Of a DNA stretch of 64,000 bases, positions 45,313 through 53,567 are shown piece by piece. The stretch is from contig CALMVZ010000008.1 of NCBI GenBank assembly GCA_937873155.1, positions 1 to 64,000 on the forward strand, read 5' to 3'. A model generated the notes under the pieces. It had not been told where the DNA came from, did no database searches, and saw nothing but the letters and a program-made list of their open reading frames with translations. A program made the position numbers and the translations under genes. How positions within the stretch are numbered: the stretch's first letter is position 1; the number at the start of each line of letters is the position of its first letter. Source of the stretch: an uncultured Bacteroidota bacterium (GTDB lineage: Bacteria > Bacteroidota > Bacteroidia > B-17B0 > Aurantibacillaceae).

Positions 45313-46299
45313 TTAGTACTGAGCGAGCACCGGTTTATTATTTAGGATCTTTTCGATCTTCGTCATCACTTCTTCAGTCAGCAAAGGAACAACATCCAAA
45401 GAAGTGATCGTTTCTTTCAACTGTTCAACCTTACTTGCTCCTAAAATAGTTGTACTTACGTTTGGATTTTTTACTGTCCAGGCAATTGCAAGTTTTGGCA
45501 GTGTAGTGCCTAATTCTTTTGCCAACACATCCAGCTTCTTTGTTTTTTCGATGCGTGATTGATCGCCTAAAGTTCTTTCTTTCAGCCAATCCATTCCTTC
45601 AATATGTAAACGGGTATCTTTCGGATCTCCGTTATTATATTTTCCGGTCAATAAACCACTTCCTAACGGACTCCAAATAGTGGTTCCTAAACCATGATCC
45701 CTGAATAATAATAAATAATCTTTTTCCAACTTAGTTCTTTCGAACATATTGTATTGAGGCTGCTCCATGGTCGGGCCAATTAATTTATAATCTTTCGCCA
45801 CAGTAATTGCGGCCATGATCTCATCATTTGCCCATTCGCTGGTTCCCCAATATAAAATTTTACCTTGCTGAATTAGAGTATTCATGGCAAGAACAGTTTC
45901 TTCAATTGGCGTATTCTTATCCGGACGGTGAGCAAAGAACAGATCGATATATTCAACCTGTAAACGTTTTAAAGCGGCATGACAGCCTTCGATAACGTGT
46001 TTGCGCGATAAACCGGTTTGGTTCGGTAATTTATCTTCATAGCCAAAAAAAACTTTACTGGAAACACAATACGTACTCCGTGCCCAGCTTTTCTTTTTCA
46101 GTAGATTGCCCATTACAATTTCTGATTGTCCGGATGCGTAAACTTCTGCGTTATCAAAAAAGTTAACGCCTTCATCATACGCAAGGCTCATTAAACCATC
46201 TGCAACTTTATCATCAATTTGTTTTCCGAAAGTGAGCCACGATCCGAATGAAAGCGTGCTAACCTGTAATCCTGATTTTCCTAATCTTCTGTATTCCAT
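45313..46299 (-). CDS. Aldo/keto reductase (potassium-channel beta-subunit-like)
   Basis: 328 residues. The catalytic tetrad is Asp49 and Tyr54 (FFDNAEVYASGQSE), Lys82 (SSKVFF) and His124 (FFAHRPD). The NADPH-binding end has TTILGASKVEQLKE. Sequence features (SEWANDEI, QPQYNMFERTKLEKDY) place it with the Kv-beta/YghZ group, which reduces aldehydes with NADPH. Physiological substrate unknown. pckA is upstream on the same strand but separated by a terminator. Confidence 0.94.
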   Translation of the reverse strand: MEYRRLGKSGLQVSTLSFGSWLTFGKQIDDKVADGLMSLAYDEGVNFFDNAEVYASGQSEIVMGNLLKKKSWARSTYCVSSKVFFGYEDKLPNQTGLSRKHVIEGCHAALKRLQVEYIDLFFAHRPDKNTPIEETVLAMNTLIQQGKILYWGTSEWANDEIMAAITVAKDYKLIGPTMEQPQYNMFERTKLEKDYLLLFRDHGLGTTIWSPLGSGLLTGKYNNGDPKDTRLHIEGMDWLKERTLGDQSRIEKTKKLDVLAKELGTTLPKLAIAWTVKNPNVSTTILGASKVEQLKETITSLDVVPLLTEEVMTKIEKILNNKPVLAQY

Positions 46300-46324
46300 A
46301 ACTTAAATATACATCTTATAAACA

Positions 46325-46355
46325 AAAAAGCCATCCGTATTAATGAATGGCTTTT
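46325..46355 (-). terminator. Terminator downstream of pckA
   Basis: A 9-10 bp stem AAAAAGCCAT / ATGGCTTTT (46325-46334 with 46347-46355) with a 12-base loop. It gives a T run on the minus strand, 20 bases past the pckA stop. Confidence 0.82.
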
Positions 46356-46375
46356 ATAAATACTATTAATTCTGA

Positions 46376-47989
46376 TCAAACAGTTACTTCCGCTTTTGGA
46401 GCTGCTGCTAAGATCTCGGCATTTGCGGCTGAAGCATATTGCTCGAAATTCTTCACGAACGAATTTGCAAGGTTTGCTGCAGTTTTTGAGAACTCTTCTT
46501 TATCTTTCCATGCATTCTTCGGTTCTAAGATCTCAGAAGGAACACCCGGACAAGATTTAGGGAAATTCAATTTGAAGTATGGAGTTGAACCGTATTCTAC
46601 TTTATCTAAGTCGCCATTTAAAGCTGCTGTAATTAAAGCACGTGTATAAGATAATTTAATGCGGCTTCCCACACCATATTTTCCGCCAACCCATCCGGTG
46701 TTCAATAACCAAACGTTAACGTTACTCTTTTTCAATTTCTCACCTAATAACTCAGCGTATTGGGTTGGGTGTAACGGTAAAAATACTTTTCCGAAACATG
46801 CCGAGAAAGTCAATGTAGGTTCAGTGATACCCATTTCAGTTCCTGCAACTTTTGCTGTGTAACCGCTGATGAAGTGATACATCGCTTGTGCAGGTGTTAA
46901 TTTTGAAATGGGAGGTAATACACCGAATGCATCACAAGTTAAGAAGAAGATATTCTTTGGAACATCTCCAACAGCCGGATCAACTGCATTCTGAATAAAA
47001 TGTGAAGGATAACTTACACGGGTGTTCTCGGTTTTCTTGATATTAGAATAATCAACAGTGTTGGTTCCCGGATAAAAATTAATGTTCTCTAATAATGAAC
47101 CTGCTTTAATTGCGCTGAAAATTTGAGGTTCTTTCTCTGCAGAAAGATCAACGCATTTTGCATAACAACCACCTTCGAAGTTAAATACGCCTGTATCTGA
47201 CCAGCCATGCTCATCATCACCAATTAATTTACGGTTAGGGTCAGCTGATAAAGTTGTTTTACCTGTTCCTGACAAACCGAAGAAAATAGCAGTATCACCC
47301 GCTTTGCCAATGTTAGCAGAGCAGTGCATGGATAATACTTTTTTATCGTGTGGCAAGATGTAATTCAATACAGCGAAAATTCCTTTTTTAATTTCACCAG
47401 TGTAAGCTGTTCCGCCGATAAGGATCATTTTACGGGTGAAATCAATGATGGCAAAGTTATGCTGACGGGTTCCGTCGATGGCAGGATCTGCTTTGTAACC
47501 AGGAGCGTTTAAAATTAACCAGTCGTGTTTGAAGTTCTTGATCTCAGCTTCAGTCGGACGTAAGAATAAGTTATTTGCGAATAAATTACTCCATGGCGTT
47601 TCAGTTACCACGCGGATATTGATTCTGTATTTCGGATCTGCACAAGCATAAGAATCGCGAACCCAAACTTTTTTACCTTCAAAATACTTCAGCATGCGTT
47701 TGTGAAGCACCTCAAATTTATCTTTATCAAATCGGTTGTTCACATCACCCCACCAAACTGAATCTTTGGTATTATCGTCAACCACAACAAATTTATCTTT
47801 AGGAGAACGGCCGGTGAATTCGCCTGTATCAACTGCAAGGGCCCCAACATCAGTTAAAACACCTTGTTTAAGATTTAAAGTTTCTTGTACTAAGTCACTT
47901 GGGGACAAGTTCCAGTAAGCAGTATCAACATTTGAAAGCCCCAGATCAGCTACGCTTACATTAGTAGCTTTTAAACCAATTTCATTCAT
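46376..47989 (-). CDS. pckA: Phosphoenolpyruvate carboxykinase (ATP)
   Basis: 537 residues. Kinase-1a P-loop FFGLSGTGKTTLSADP (about 238-253), kinase-2 LIGDDEHGW, and substrate-binding GRSPKDKF near residue 60 with YTGEIKKG. It converts oxaloacetate and ATP to PEP and CO2 in gluconeogenesis, or the reverse for CO2 fixation during fermentation. Full length and single gene. A TAAATTTG -7-like element lies 25 bases upstream of the ATG. Confidence 0.97.
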   Translation of the reverse strand: MNEIGLKATNVSVADLGLSNVDTAYWNLSPSDLVQETLNLKQGVLTDVGALAVDTGEFTGRSPKDKFVVVDDNTKDSVWWGDVNNRFDKDKFEVLHKRMLKYFEGKKVWVRDSYACADPKYRINIRVVTETPWSNLFANNLFLRPTEAEIKNFKHDWLILNAPGYKADPAIDGTRQHNFAIIDFTRKMILIGGTAYTGEIKKGIFAVLNYILPHDKKVLSMHCSANIGKAGDTAIFFGLSGTGKTTLSADPNRKLIGDDEHGWSDTGVFNFEGGCYAKCVDLSAEKEPQIFSAIKAGSLLENINFYPGTNTVDYSNIKKTENTRVSYPSHFIQNAVDPAVGDVPKNIFFLTCDAFGVLPPISKLTPAQAMYHFISGYTAKVAGTEMGITEPTLTFSACFGKVFLPLHPTQYAELLGEKLKKSNVNVWLLNTGWVGGKYGVGSRIKLSYTRALITAALNGDLDKVEYGSTPYFKLNFPKSCPGVPSEILEPKNAWKDKEEFSKTAANLANSFVKNFEQYASAANAEILAAAPKAEVTV

Positions 47990-48013
47990 TTTTTAAGTAG
48001 ATTTTAGTTGGCG

Positions 48014-48021
48014 CAAATTTA
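48014..48021 (-). promoter_or_regulatory. Putative -7 element for pckA
   Basis: On the minus strand TAAATTTG fits TAnnTTTG, 24 bases upstream of the pckA ATG. No clear -33 TTTG is at 18-19 bases, so confidence is modest. Confidence 0.4.
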
Positions 48022-48027
48022 CAAAAA

Positions 48028-48051
48028 AAAAGGGCTTTTTACAGCCCTTTT
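48028..48051 (-). terminator. Terminator downstream of the small lipoprotein gene
   Basis: A stem AAAAGGGCT / AGCCCTTTT (48028-48036 with 48043-48051) followed by a long T run on the minus strand, 15 bases past the stop. Confidence 0.85.
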
Positions 48052-48065
48052 ATTCACAAATTCAG

Positions 48066-48467
48066 TTAGCGTTTCGTTCGCTCCTGATTTTCCATAACTT
48101 TCACTCTGTCAGCACCTTCTACTAGTTTGTTTAACTCTTTTATAAATGCATTTTGTTCGTCTTTGTTCATTTCTTTTAAACTCATGCAAATATCCCTTTC
48201 GCCTTCACGTCCCATTGGTATAATTTCGTACGATGGCTTTTTAGGATGGTTTTTAATGTAGGTCTCAATTTCATCGTATTTAGGGCCATTTATACCGGCA
48301 GCAATGCTCCAGAAAGAAACAACCAACCGGCATTTGATCTTGGTACCATCATCGCCGACTGTTTTGTTAGGTTTACTATCGTTTGAATTAGTTGCTTTAG
48401 ATTTGGTTTTGCAATCCGTGAACAGAACTGATACGGCTGCTAATATGATCAGGGTTAATTTTTTCAT
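48066..48467 (-). CDS. Small lipoprotein of unknown function
   Basis: 133 residues. Lipobox VSVLFTDC (Cys19), a polar linker (KTKSKATNSNDSKPNKT), then a compact domain with KCRLVVSFWSIAAGI, DEIETYIKNHPKKPSYEI and GREGERDICMSL. It has two cysteines in the mature domain. I do not recognise a family. It is flanked by its own terminator and lies about 70 bases downstream of the DUF423 gene. Confidence 0.7.
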   Translation of the reverse strand: MKKLTLIILAAVSVLFTDCKTKSKATNSNDSKPNKTVGDDGTKIKCRLVVSFWSIAAGINGPKYDEIETYIKNHPKKPSYEIIPMGREGERDICMSLKEMNKDEQNAFIKELNKLVEGADRVKVMENQERTKR

Positions 48468-48536
48468 AAGATTAATTTTTAATAATGTAAAGATGGTAAT
48501 ATTTTATAATAAGGCAAGTGCTGTGCCAAAGGCTTA

Positions 48537-48965
48537 TCACCAGTCTTTTTTATCAGTTTTTAACATGGCGAGGCATAGGCACAGCCAACCTAAAACGAAA
48601 CAAATCCCGCCAAGCGGTGTAATTGGTCCTAAGAACTTCAGCCATTCCATTCCTAATAAATGACGTGTACATAAAAAATAAAGAGAGCCTGAGAATAAAA
48701 TAATGCCCCAGAAGAATAAGGCATAGGCCCATCCGAAGAATTTATTGGGATTTAGTTTTGTAAGAATGACCAAAAGTAACATTCCAAGAACATGATACAT
48801 CTGGTATTTCACCCCTGTATCAAAACCGTTGAGAAGATCCGGGGTGATTAATCCTGTTTCTAATTTTGATTTTAAAAAATGAGCGCCTAATGCACCAAGT
48901 GATACCGCAATTGCTCCTAATAAGCCAATAACGATCAATTTGTATTTGGGAATAGTATTTTCCAT
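48537..48965 (-). CDS. DUF423 family membrane protein
   Basis: 142 residues with four hydrophobic helices. LLGAIAVSLGALGAHFLKSK and TGVKYQMYHVLGMLLL are characteristic of DUF423 (YgdD-like) inner membrane proteins. Function unknown in the family. It begins one base after the upstream DUF4476-like gene ends, so the two are co-transcribed. Confidence 0.9.
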   Translation of the reverse strand: MENTIPKYKLIVIGLLGAIAVSLGALGAHFLKSKLETGLITPDLLNGFDTGVKYQMYHVLGMLLLVILTKLNPNKFFGWAYALFFWGIILFSGSLYFLCTRHLLGMEWLKFLGPITPLGGICFVLGWLCLCLAMLKTDKKDW

Positions 48966-48966
48966 G

Positions 48967-50067
48967 TTATTTCTGAAGGAATTGTAAAAATTCTTTTTTG
49001 TTCTCGCTGAACTGAAAGTTCTCGACTAAGATCTTGTAATTCTCTTTGTCAATTGTAATAGCATACGCGTTCTTTACAAGTTCCATTTTTTCACGGTCGT
49101 GGGTAAAAATTTCCATTAGCTGCTGAACCTGCTGGGTATTCATGCAGTTATTCACTAATTTTTCTTTTGCCACTTTAATACGGTCATTTTCATACTGCGT
49201 TTTCTTAATTGCGGTAGCGATCTCCCGGAAAGTTTCAGGGTTTATGGCTACAGCACAATACATGTTCTTCTGATGTTCTGCATTCGCCATTTCTTTCAGG
49301 AAGAGGTGATAATCTTCTTTTATACCTTTGAACTTATAGATCTCCTCTAATTTTATGGCATTGTTCTTATCTTTTAAATGCGAATAAGCGCGTTTTGCTA
49401 ATGTCAATTTATCAAGTTCTACTTCCAGTAAATTCAATATCGGAATTACCTGGGCAACTGTATAACAATTCTTCTGCACCGTTGCTTCAATATAATTATA
49501 CTTATTTTGAATGTCGTTCGATTTGGTGATAAGATTGATACCGTGTTTAATATCAGTATCGGTCAGATCAACCGTACATGTCTTTGAAGAATCATTGTAA
49601 TTCTTAAAAAAAACAGGCTTATTATCTTTTGCCTTGTACAAATTTCCATAAATGGTATTATCGATTACAGGACCTTTATCAATCGGAGCTTCTGCAACTT
49701 TTGGAATTTCAGGCGCTGATAATTCGCCGATGGAAACAAAACGGAATTTCCGCGGTTCTCCCTGCCGCTGTTTAATAGAGTAGGTGATCTCTTTATTATT
49801 GTTCTTATCGAAGGCTTTGATGTGTATTGAATCTGATAATACCATATTATCTTTTTCGAATTCTACTTTTAATCGGCAACAGCCTTCATCTACCTTGAAC
49901 GCTTTTACATTCGCTTGTGGCTCGTTATTTACTTTTTCACCGTTCACATATAAAATAAAACGGTCGCCATTTTCACTTATAACGACAAGGTTGTTATTCA
50001 GGACTTGAGAGTAAGAGGTGAAGACAGAAACAACAAGAAAGAGATATGTGAAAAGTGACCCGGACAT
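48967..50067 (-). CDS. Secreted DUF4476-like protein
   Basis: About 366 residues from the ATG at 50067, which starts a signal peptide (SLFTYLFLVVSVFTSYSQ); the frame also reaches 50121 but that collides with the divergent gene. An N-terminal beta domain (NNLVVISENGDRFILYVNGE) is followed by two helical DUF4476-type repeats (about 200-275 and 290-366; CYTVAQVIPILNLLEVELDK and CMNTQQVQQLMEIFTHDREK). These helical units are common in secreted Bacteroidota proteins of unknown function. Confidence 0.85.
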   Translation of the reverse strand: MSGSLFTYLFLVVSVFTSYSQVLNNNLVVISENGDRFILYVNGEKVNNEPQANVKAFKVDEGCCRLKVEFEKDNMVLSDSIHIKAFDKNNNKEITYSIKQRQGEPRKFRFVSIGELSAPEIPKVAEAPIDKGPVIDNTIYGNLYKAKDNKPVFFKNYNDSSKTCTVDLTDTDIKHGINLITKSNDIQNKYNYIEATVQKNCYTVAQVIPILNLLEVELDKLTLAKRAYSHLKDKNNAIKLEEIYKFKGIKEDYHLFLKEMANAEHQKNMYCAVAINPETFREIATAIKKTQYENDRIKVAKEKLVNNCMNTQQVQQLMEIFTHDREKMELVKNAYAITIDKENYKILVENFQFSENKKEFLQFLQK

Positions 50068-50075
50068 TATTTTTA

Positions 50076-50105
50076 TTTGATATAGCAAATTTAAGCTTAA
50101 TTTTG
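50076..50105 (+). promoter_or_regulatory. Bacteroidota-type promoter for saccharopine dehydrogenase
   Basis: TTTG (50076-50079), an 18-base spacer and TAATTTTG (50098-50105), 17 bases before the ATG at 50123. On the opposite strand TAAATTTG (50093-50086) lies within the same stretch and may serve the divergent DUF4476-like gene, so the two promoters interleave. Confidence 0.72.
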
Positions 50106-50122
50106 CCCTTACCTTAGGCATT

Positions 50123-51445
50123 ATGAATAAAATATTAATAATAGGAGCTGGAAGGTCAACCTCCAGCCTTATTTCTTACCTTTTAAAACGATCCGCTGAA
50201 TACAATTGGCAGATCACAGTTGCTGATACCGATCTTAATTTAGCGCAAACTAAAATTAAAGGGTTCGCGAATGCAAAAGCGATTGAATTTGATGTGAATA
50301 ATGTAACGGAGCGTGAAAATATAATAAAAACAAATGATCTTGTGATCTCAATGCTGCCGGCATTCATGCATGGTGATGTTGCTCGCGATTGTGTGAAGTT
50401 CGGCAAGCATATTGCAACTGCGAGTTATGTAAGTGCAGAAATGAAAGAATTGAATGCTGAAGCCAAACAAAAAGGATTATTGATATTGAATGAATGTGGC
50501 TTGGATCCCGGGATCGATCATGCTTCGGCGATGAAGATCATTCACGAATTACAGGATAAAGGCGCAGAAATAACTTCTTTTAAATCGTATTGCGGCGGAT
50601 TGGTTGCTCCGGAGAGTAATGATAATCCATGGGGTTATAAGTTCAGCTGGAATCCGCGTAATGTTATTTTAGCAGGACAAGGTACAGCACAATTCTTAGA
50701 GGGCGGACAACTGAAATTCATTCCATACAATAGATTGTTCACTCAGATAGATTCTATAAAAGTCGATGGTTATGGTTCGTTCGATGCTTATGCGAACCGT
50801 GATAGTATCGGGTACAAAGATCCTTACGGATTACAGAATGTTAAAACGTTATTACGCGGTACGTTGCGACAAACAGGTTATTGTAAAGCTTGGAATGTGT
50901 TTGTGAAATTGGGATTGACGGATGACGGCTACAAGATAAGGGAAGCAAATAAATTAACTTACACTCAATTACTCGATTCGTTTTTACCGGATGGAAAAGG
51001 AACAATAAAAGAAAAACTGAAAGTTTTCATGAAAGAAGAGTGGAGCGCCGATGTTGAAACAAAATTAAATTATCTTGAGTTATTCGATAACAAGAAAATA
51101 AAAATGGCGGAAGGTTCTCCTGCCCAATTATTACAGGAACTTTTAGAAGAGAAATGGAAATTGAAGCATGGCGATAAAGATATGATCGTGATGCAGCATC
51201 TATTCGAGTATAAATTAAACGGCAAAGATCATAAGCTAACATCGTCACTTGTTGTTATTGGAGATGATGAAGAACATACTGCCATGGCAAAAACTGTTGG
51301 TCTGCCTTTAGCTATTACTGTCAAAAATTTCTTGACCGGGAAATTCAAATTAAGCGGCGTTCAAATTCCGATCGTAAAAGAAATTTATGAGCCATTATTG
51401 AAAGAGCTGGAAGAACTCGGTGTTATTTTCAAAGAAAGTCATTAA
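50123..51445 (+). CDS. Saccharopine dehydrogenase family protein
   Basis: 440 residues. The N-terminal Rossmann motif is KILIIGAGRSTSSLISYLL. ECGLDPGIDHASAMKIIHEL (about 128-147) and the substrate-binding KSYCGGLVAPESNDNPWGYKF are conserved in Lys9-type saccharopine reductases. The family interconverts saccharopine with lysine or glutamate and 2-aminoadipate semialdehyde; direction and role (lysine breakdown or another reductive step) are not decided by context. Monocistronic, with a good promoter and a strong terminator. Confidence 0.92.
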   Translation: MNKILIIGAGRSTSSLISYLLKRSAEYNWQITVADTDLNLAQTKIKGFANAKAIEFDVNNVTERENIIKTNDLVISMLPAFMHGDVARDCVKFGKHIATASYVSAEMKELNAEAKQKGLLILNECGLDPGIDHASAMKIIHELQDKGAEITSFKSYCGGLVAPESNDNPWGYKFSWNPRNVILAGQGTAQFLEGGQLKFIPYNRLFTQIDSIKVDGYGSFDAYANRDSIGYKDPYGLQNVKTLLRGTLRQTGYCKAWNVFVKLGLTDDGYKIREANKLTYTQLLDSFLPDGKGTIKEKLKVFMKEEWSADVETKLNYLELFDNKKIKMAEGSPAQLLQELLEEKWKLKHGDKDMIVMQHLFEYKLNGKDHKLTSSLVVIGDDEEHTAMAKTVGLPLAITVKNFLTGKFKLSGVQIPIVKEIYEPLLKELEELGVIFKESH

Positions 51446-51447
51446 AC

Positions 51448-51480
51448 AAAAAGCCCTGAAGTAAAACTTCAGGGCTTTTT
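51448..51480. terminator. Bidirectional terminator
   Basis: A 15-bp perfect stem AAAAAGCCCTGAAGT / ACTTCAGGGCTTTTT (51448-51462 with 51466-51480) between convergent genes, with T runs in both directions. Confidence 0.93.
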
Positions 51481-51496
51481 AATTTTTTAAGGGATC

Positions 51497-52426
51497 TTAT
51501 TCAACGATCAGTTTTGTGTAAGAATCGTTCCCGAATTCATCGTGGTACTTCACAATATAAATCCCTGATGGGTAAGAGCTGATATCCACTTTCGTGATCT
51601 CATTCTGACCCAACAATTCTTTTTCTTTAACAGGTTTTCCTAAAAGATCGTAGATCTCAAATTGAACTTTAACGAAACTTGTGTTCTCAATATTCAATTG
51701 ATCGTTCGCAGGATTTGGAAATACTTTCATGTGATCAACAATATAATTCTCAGTCACACCAACTACTGCGTTAGACTCGATCAAAGTCGAATAAGGACTG
51801 CTGGTCGGACTTGAATCGTAAGCGAAAATAGAAAGGATAGGATTAGTTGAGTAGTAATTATAATAAGGTGTACCAAATGTATTTACAACACGCGCCACAT
51901 TGTTATAGGTCTTACCATTAACGATCAAGGTTCCCCATGCGTCATAATTTACAGTAAAGCTACTTGCAGAACAAGAGACGCATTGATAAGTATCAGTGTG
52001 ACTATTACCAAAACTCATTGGAAAAACTAAATGCCGTTTTGGGTCCGGTGTATAAGTTGATCCGCCTGTTGCAGATATTCCGTCGCCCAATTGATCTTTA
52101 TAGCCTGGCTGTACATTATCATAATTGTAAACTGTACCGGTTGGTAAAGCAACAATAGCAGCGCTTGTAGCAGATGGAAAAGAAGCTGAAAATGGGGTAG
52201 AAGCCGGTAATACGATAGAAGCACTTCCTGCGGCAGTAAAAGTTAATGAAGAAAAATTCCAGGTAACGCCCGCGCCTGATGGGCCGGGACCTGTTGGTTT
52301 ACTTCCAATTAGTACTGTAGCTGTCAGGCCGGCGGTAGGGCTTGGCCAGTTGGTATACTGAAATACCGGTTGTGCAGAACAAAATAAAGTAGCAAATAAA
52401 GAAAACAGAGTAAATATTCTTTTCAT
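51497..52426 (-). CDS. Secreted protein with T9SS sorting domain
   Basis: 309 residues. Signal peptide (IFTLFSLFATLFCSAQ), then a beta-sandwich-like domain rich in Thr, Ser and Gly (SGAGVTWNFSSLTFT, GTVYNYDNVQPGYKDQLGDG) with one CVSC pair. The C-terminal type A sorting domain (about 235-309; KVFPNPANDQLNIEN ... YPSGIYIVKY) directs T9SS export. The substrate or ligand is not recognised. Preceded by a consensus promoter and followed by a strong terminator. Confidence 0.88.
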   Translation of the reverse strand: MKRIFTLFSLFATLFCSAQPVFQYTNWPSPTAGLTATVLIGSKPTGPGPSGAGVTWNFSSLTFTAAGSASIVLPASTPFSASFPSATSAAIVALPTGTVYNYDNVQPGYKDQLGDGISATGGSTYTPDPKRHLVFPMSFGNSHTDTYQCVSCSASSFTVNYDAWGTLIVNGKTYNNVARVVNTFGTPYYNYYSTNPILSIFAYDSSPTSSPYSTLIESNAVVGVTENYIVDHMKVFPNPANDQLNIENTSFVKVQFEIYDLLGKPVKEKELLGQNEITKVDISSYPSGIYIVKYHDEFGNDSYTKLIVE

Positions 52427-52449
52427 AGGATTGGGTTTAAAAGTTTTCC

Positions 52450-52479
52450 CAAAATTAGAAAAAACAAAAAAAGGTCAAA
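52450..52479 (-). promoter_or_regulatory. Bacteroidota-type promoter for the T9SS cargo gene
   Basis: On the minus strand TTTG (52479-52476), an 18-base spacer, then TAATTTTG (52457-52450), 23 bases upstream of the ATG at 52426. Confidence 0.72.
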
Positions 52480-52500
52480 AATATTTGTTTGGGGATCTGA

Positions 52501-53136
52501 CTATTTTTTTGAGAATTTAGCTTTAGCAAATGAAATAATGATAGGTAAAACCGATAGGCCGATGATACCTAAACAAACTAAATCGATATGTTTGCGAATG
52601 AATTCTACTTCTCCTAAAAGATACCCGGCTGTCAATAAACTACCGATCCATAAAGCACCGCCAAGAATATCGAACACTAAATATTTTTTATAACTCATTT
52701 CACTTACACCTGCTGCAAAAGGAGCAAAGGTGCGGACAAACGGAACGAAACGCGCCATGATGATAGCTTTGGTACCGTGCTTCTCAAAAAACGCATGAGC
52801 TGCATCTAAATGTTTTTGTTTTACGATAGGGCTGCCTTTAAATTTTAGATGAAAAACTTTTAATCCTATGGTTCTTCCTATCCAATAATTGCAATTATCG
52901 CCAACTACAGCAGCAATAAATAACAAGAAAAGCAAATAAGCCATGTTCAGATGTCCTGAGCGTGCAAACAGACCTGCCATGAATAATAGTGAATCGCCGG
53001 GTAAGAAAGGCATTGCTACAAGGCCGGTTTCAACAAAAATGATCATGAAAAGAATGACGTAAATAGTAGTGCCGTAATTAGCAAAGATCCATTCAAGGTC
53101 AAGATGAGGGAAAATGTGATTAAATAATTCAACCAT
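52501..53136 (-). CDS. DedA-family membrane protein
   Basis: 211 residues with four or five membrane segments. The DedA/SNARE-assoc signature is visible as FVETGLVAMPFLPGDSLLF, DNCNYWIGRTIG and FARFVPFVRTFAPFAAGVSE. DedA proteins recycle lipid carriers and phospholipids (undecaprenyl phosphate or phosphatidylethanolamine flipping) and affect membrane homeostasis. Which lipid applies here is unknown. Its start lies three bases from a heptamer palindrome that fills the gap to the rhodanese gene. Confidence 0.93.
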   Translation of the reverse strand: MVELFNHIFPHLDLEWIFANYGTTIYVILFMIIFVETGLVAMPFLPGDSLLFMAGLFARSGHLNMAYLLFLLFIAAVVGDNCNYWIGRTIGLKVFHLKFKGSPIVKQKHLDAAHAFFEKHGTKAIIMARFVPFVRTFAPFAAGVSEMSYKKYLVFDILGGALWIGSLLTAGYLLGEVEFIRKHIDLVCLGIIGLSVLPIIISFAKAKFSKK

Positions 53137-53139
53137 TTC

Positions 53140-53233
53140 AGTTCGTAGTTTTTAGTTCGTAGTTCGTAGATATTTTGGCTCGTTGTTGCTGTAAATTTAA
53201 ATTCTACGAACTACCAACTACGAACTCCCAACT
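53140..53233. repeat. Heptamer palindrome, copy D (intergenic)
   Basis: Left arm (53140-53169): AG, TTCGTAG, TTTTTAG, TTCGTAG, TTCGTAG. Right arm (53204-53233), on the other strand: AG, TTGGGAG, TTCGTAG, TTGGTAG, TTCGTAG. The centre is 34 bases of AT-rich DNA unrelated to the other copies. It occupies almost the entire spacer between the rhodanese stop and the DedA start. The total of 94 bases is not a multiple of three, and most heptamers carry TAG, unlike the coding copies. Confidence 0.92.
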
Positions 53234-53234
53234 T

Positions 53235-53537
53235 TTATAGTCCTACGTCCTCTATATAAGCGAGAATTCCTCCTTTAAGATTATACAAATTCTTATAGCC
53301 CATTTGGGTTTCGAGGGCTTGTATAACTGCAGCGCTGCGTTTGCCGCTTCTGCAATGTATGATAACCTGCTTGTCCTTCGAGATCTTATCCGCGTTATCC
53401 ATTACATCGCCCATAGGGATCAATTCCCCTTTAAGGTTCATGTCGTCAAACTCATGCGGTTCGCGAACGTCAATTAACTGAAAATCGACTTTTTTGTCGA
53501 TCAGTTCTTTCAATTCTTTGGCTGTTATCTCAAGCAT
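53235..53537 (-). CDS. Single-domain rhodanese-like protein
   Basis: 100 residues. One rhodanese domain with LIDVREPHEF and the active-site Cys62 in IIHCRSGKRSAAV, so sulfur transfer is possible. Small rhodaneses of this type (GlpE/PspE-like) carry sulfane sulfur for cofactor or tRNA thiolation. The stop is one base from the heptamer palindrome. It sits 30 bases downstream of the phosphosulfolactate synthase gene and may be co-transcribed with it. Confidence 0.94.
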   Translation of the reverse strand: MLEITAKELKELIDKKVDFQLIDVREPHEFDDMNLKGELIPMGDVMDNADKISKDKQVIIHCRSGKRSAAVIQALETQMGYKNLYNLKGGILAYIEDVGL

Positions 53538-53567
53538 GTTCTTTTATTAAAATATGAAAGTACAAAT

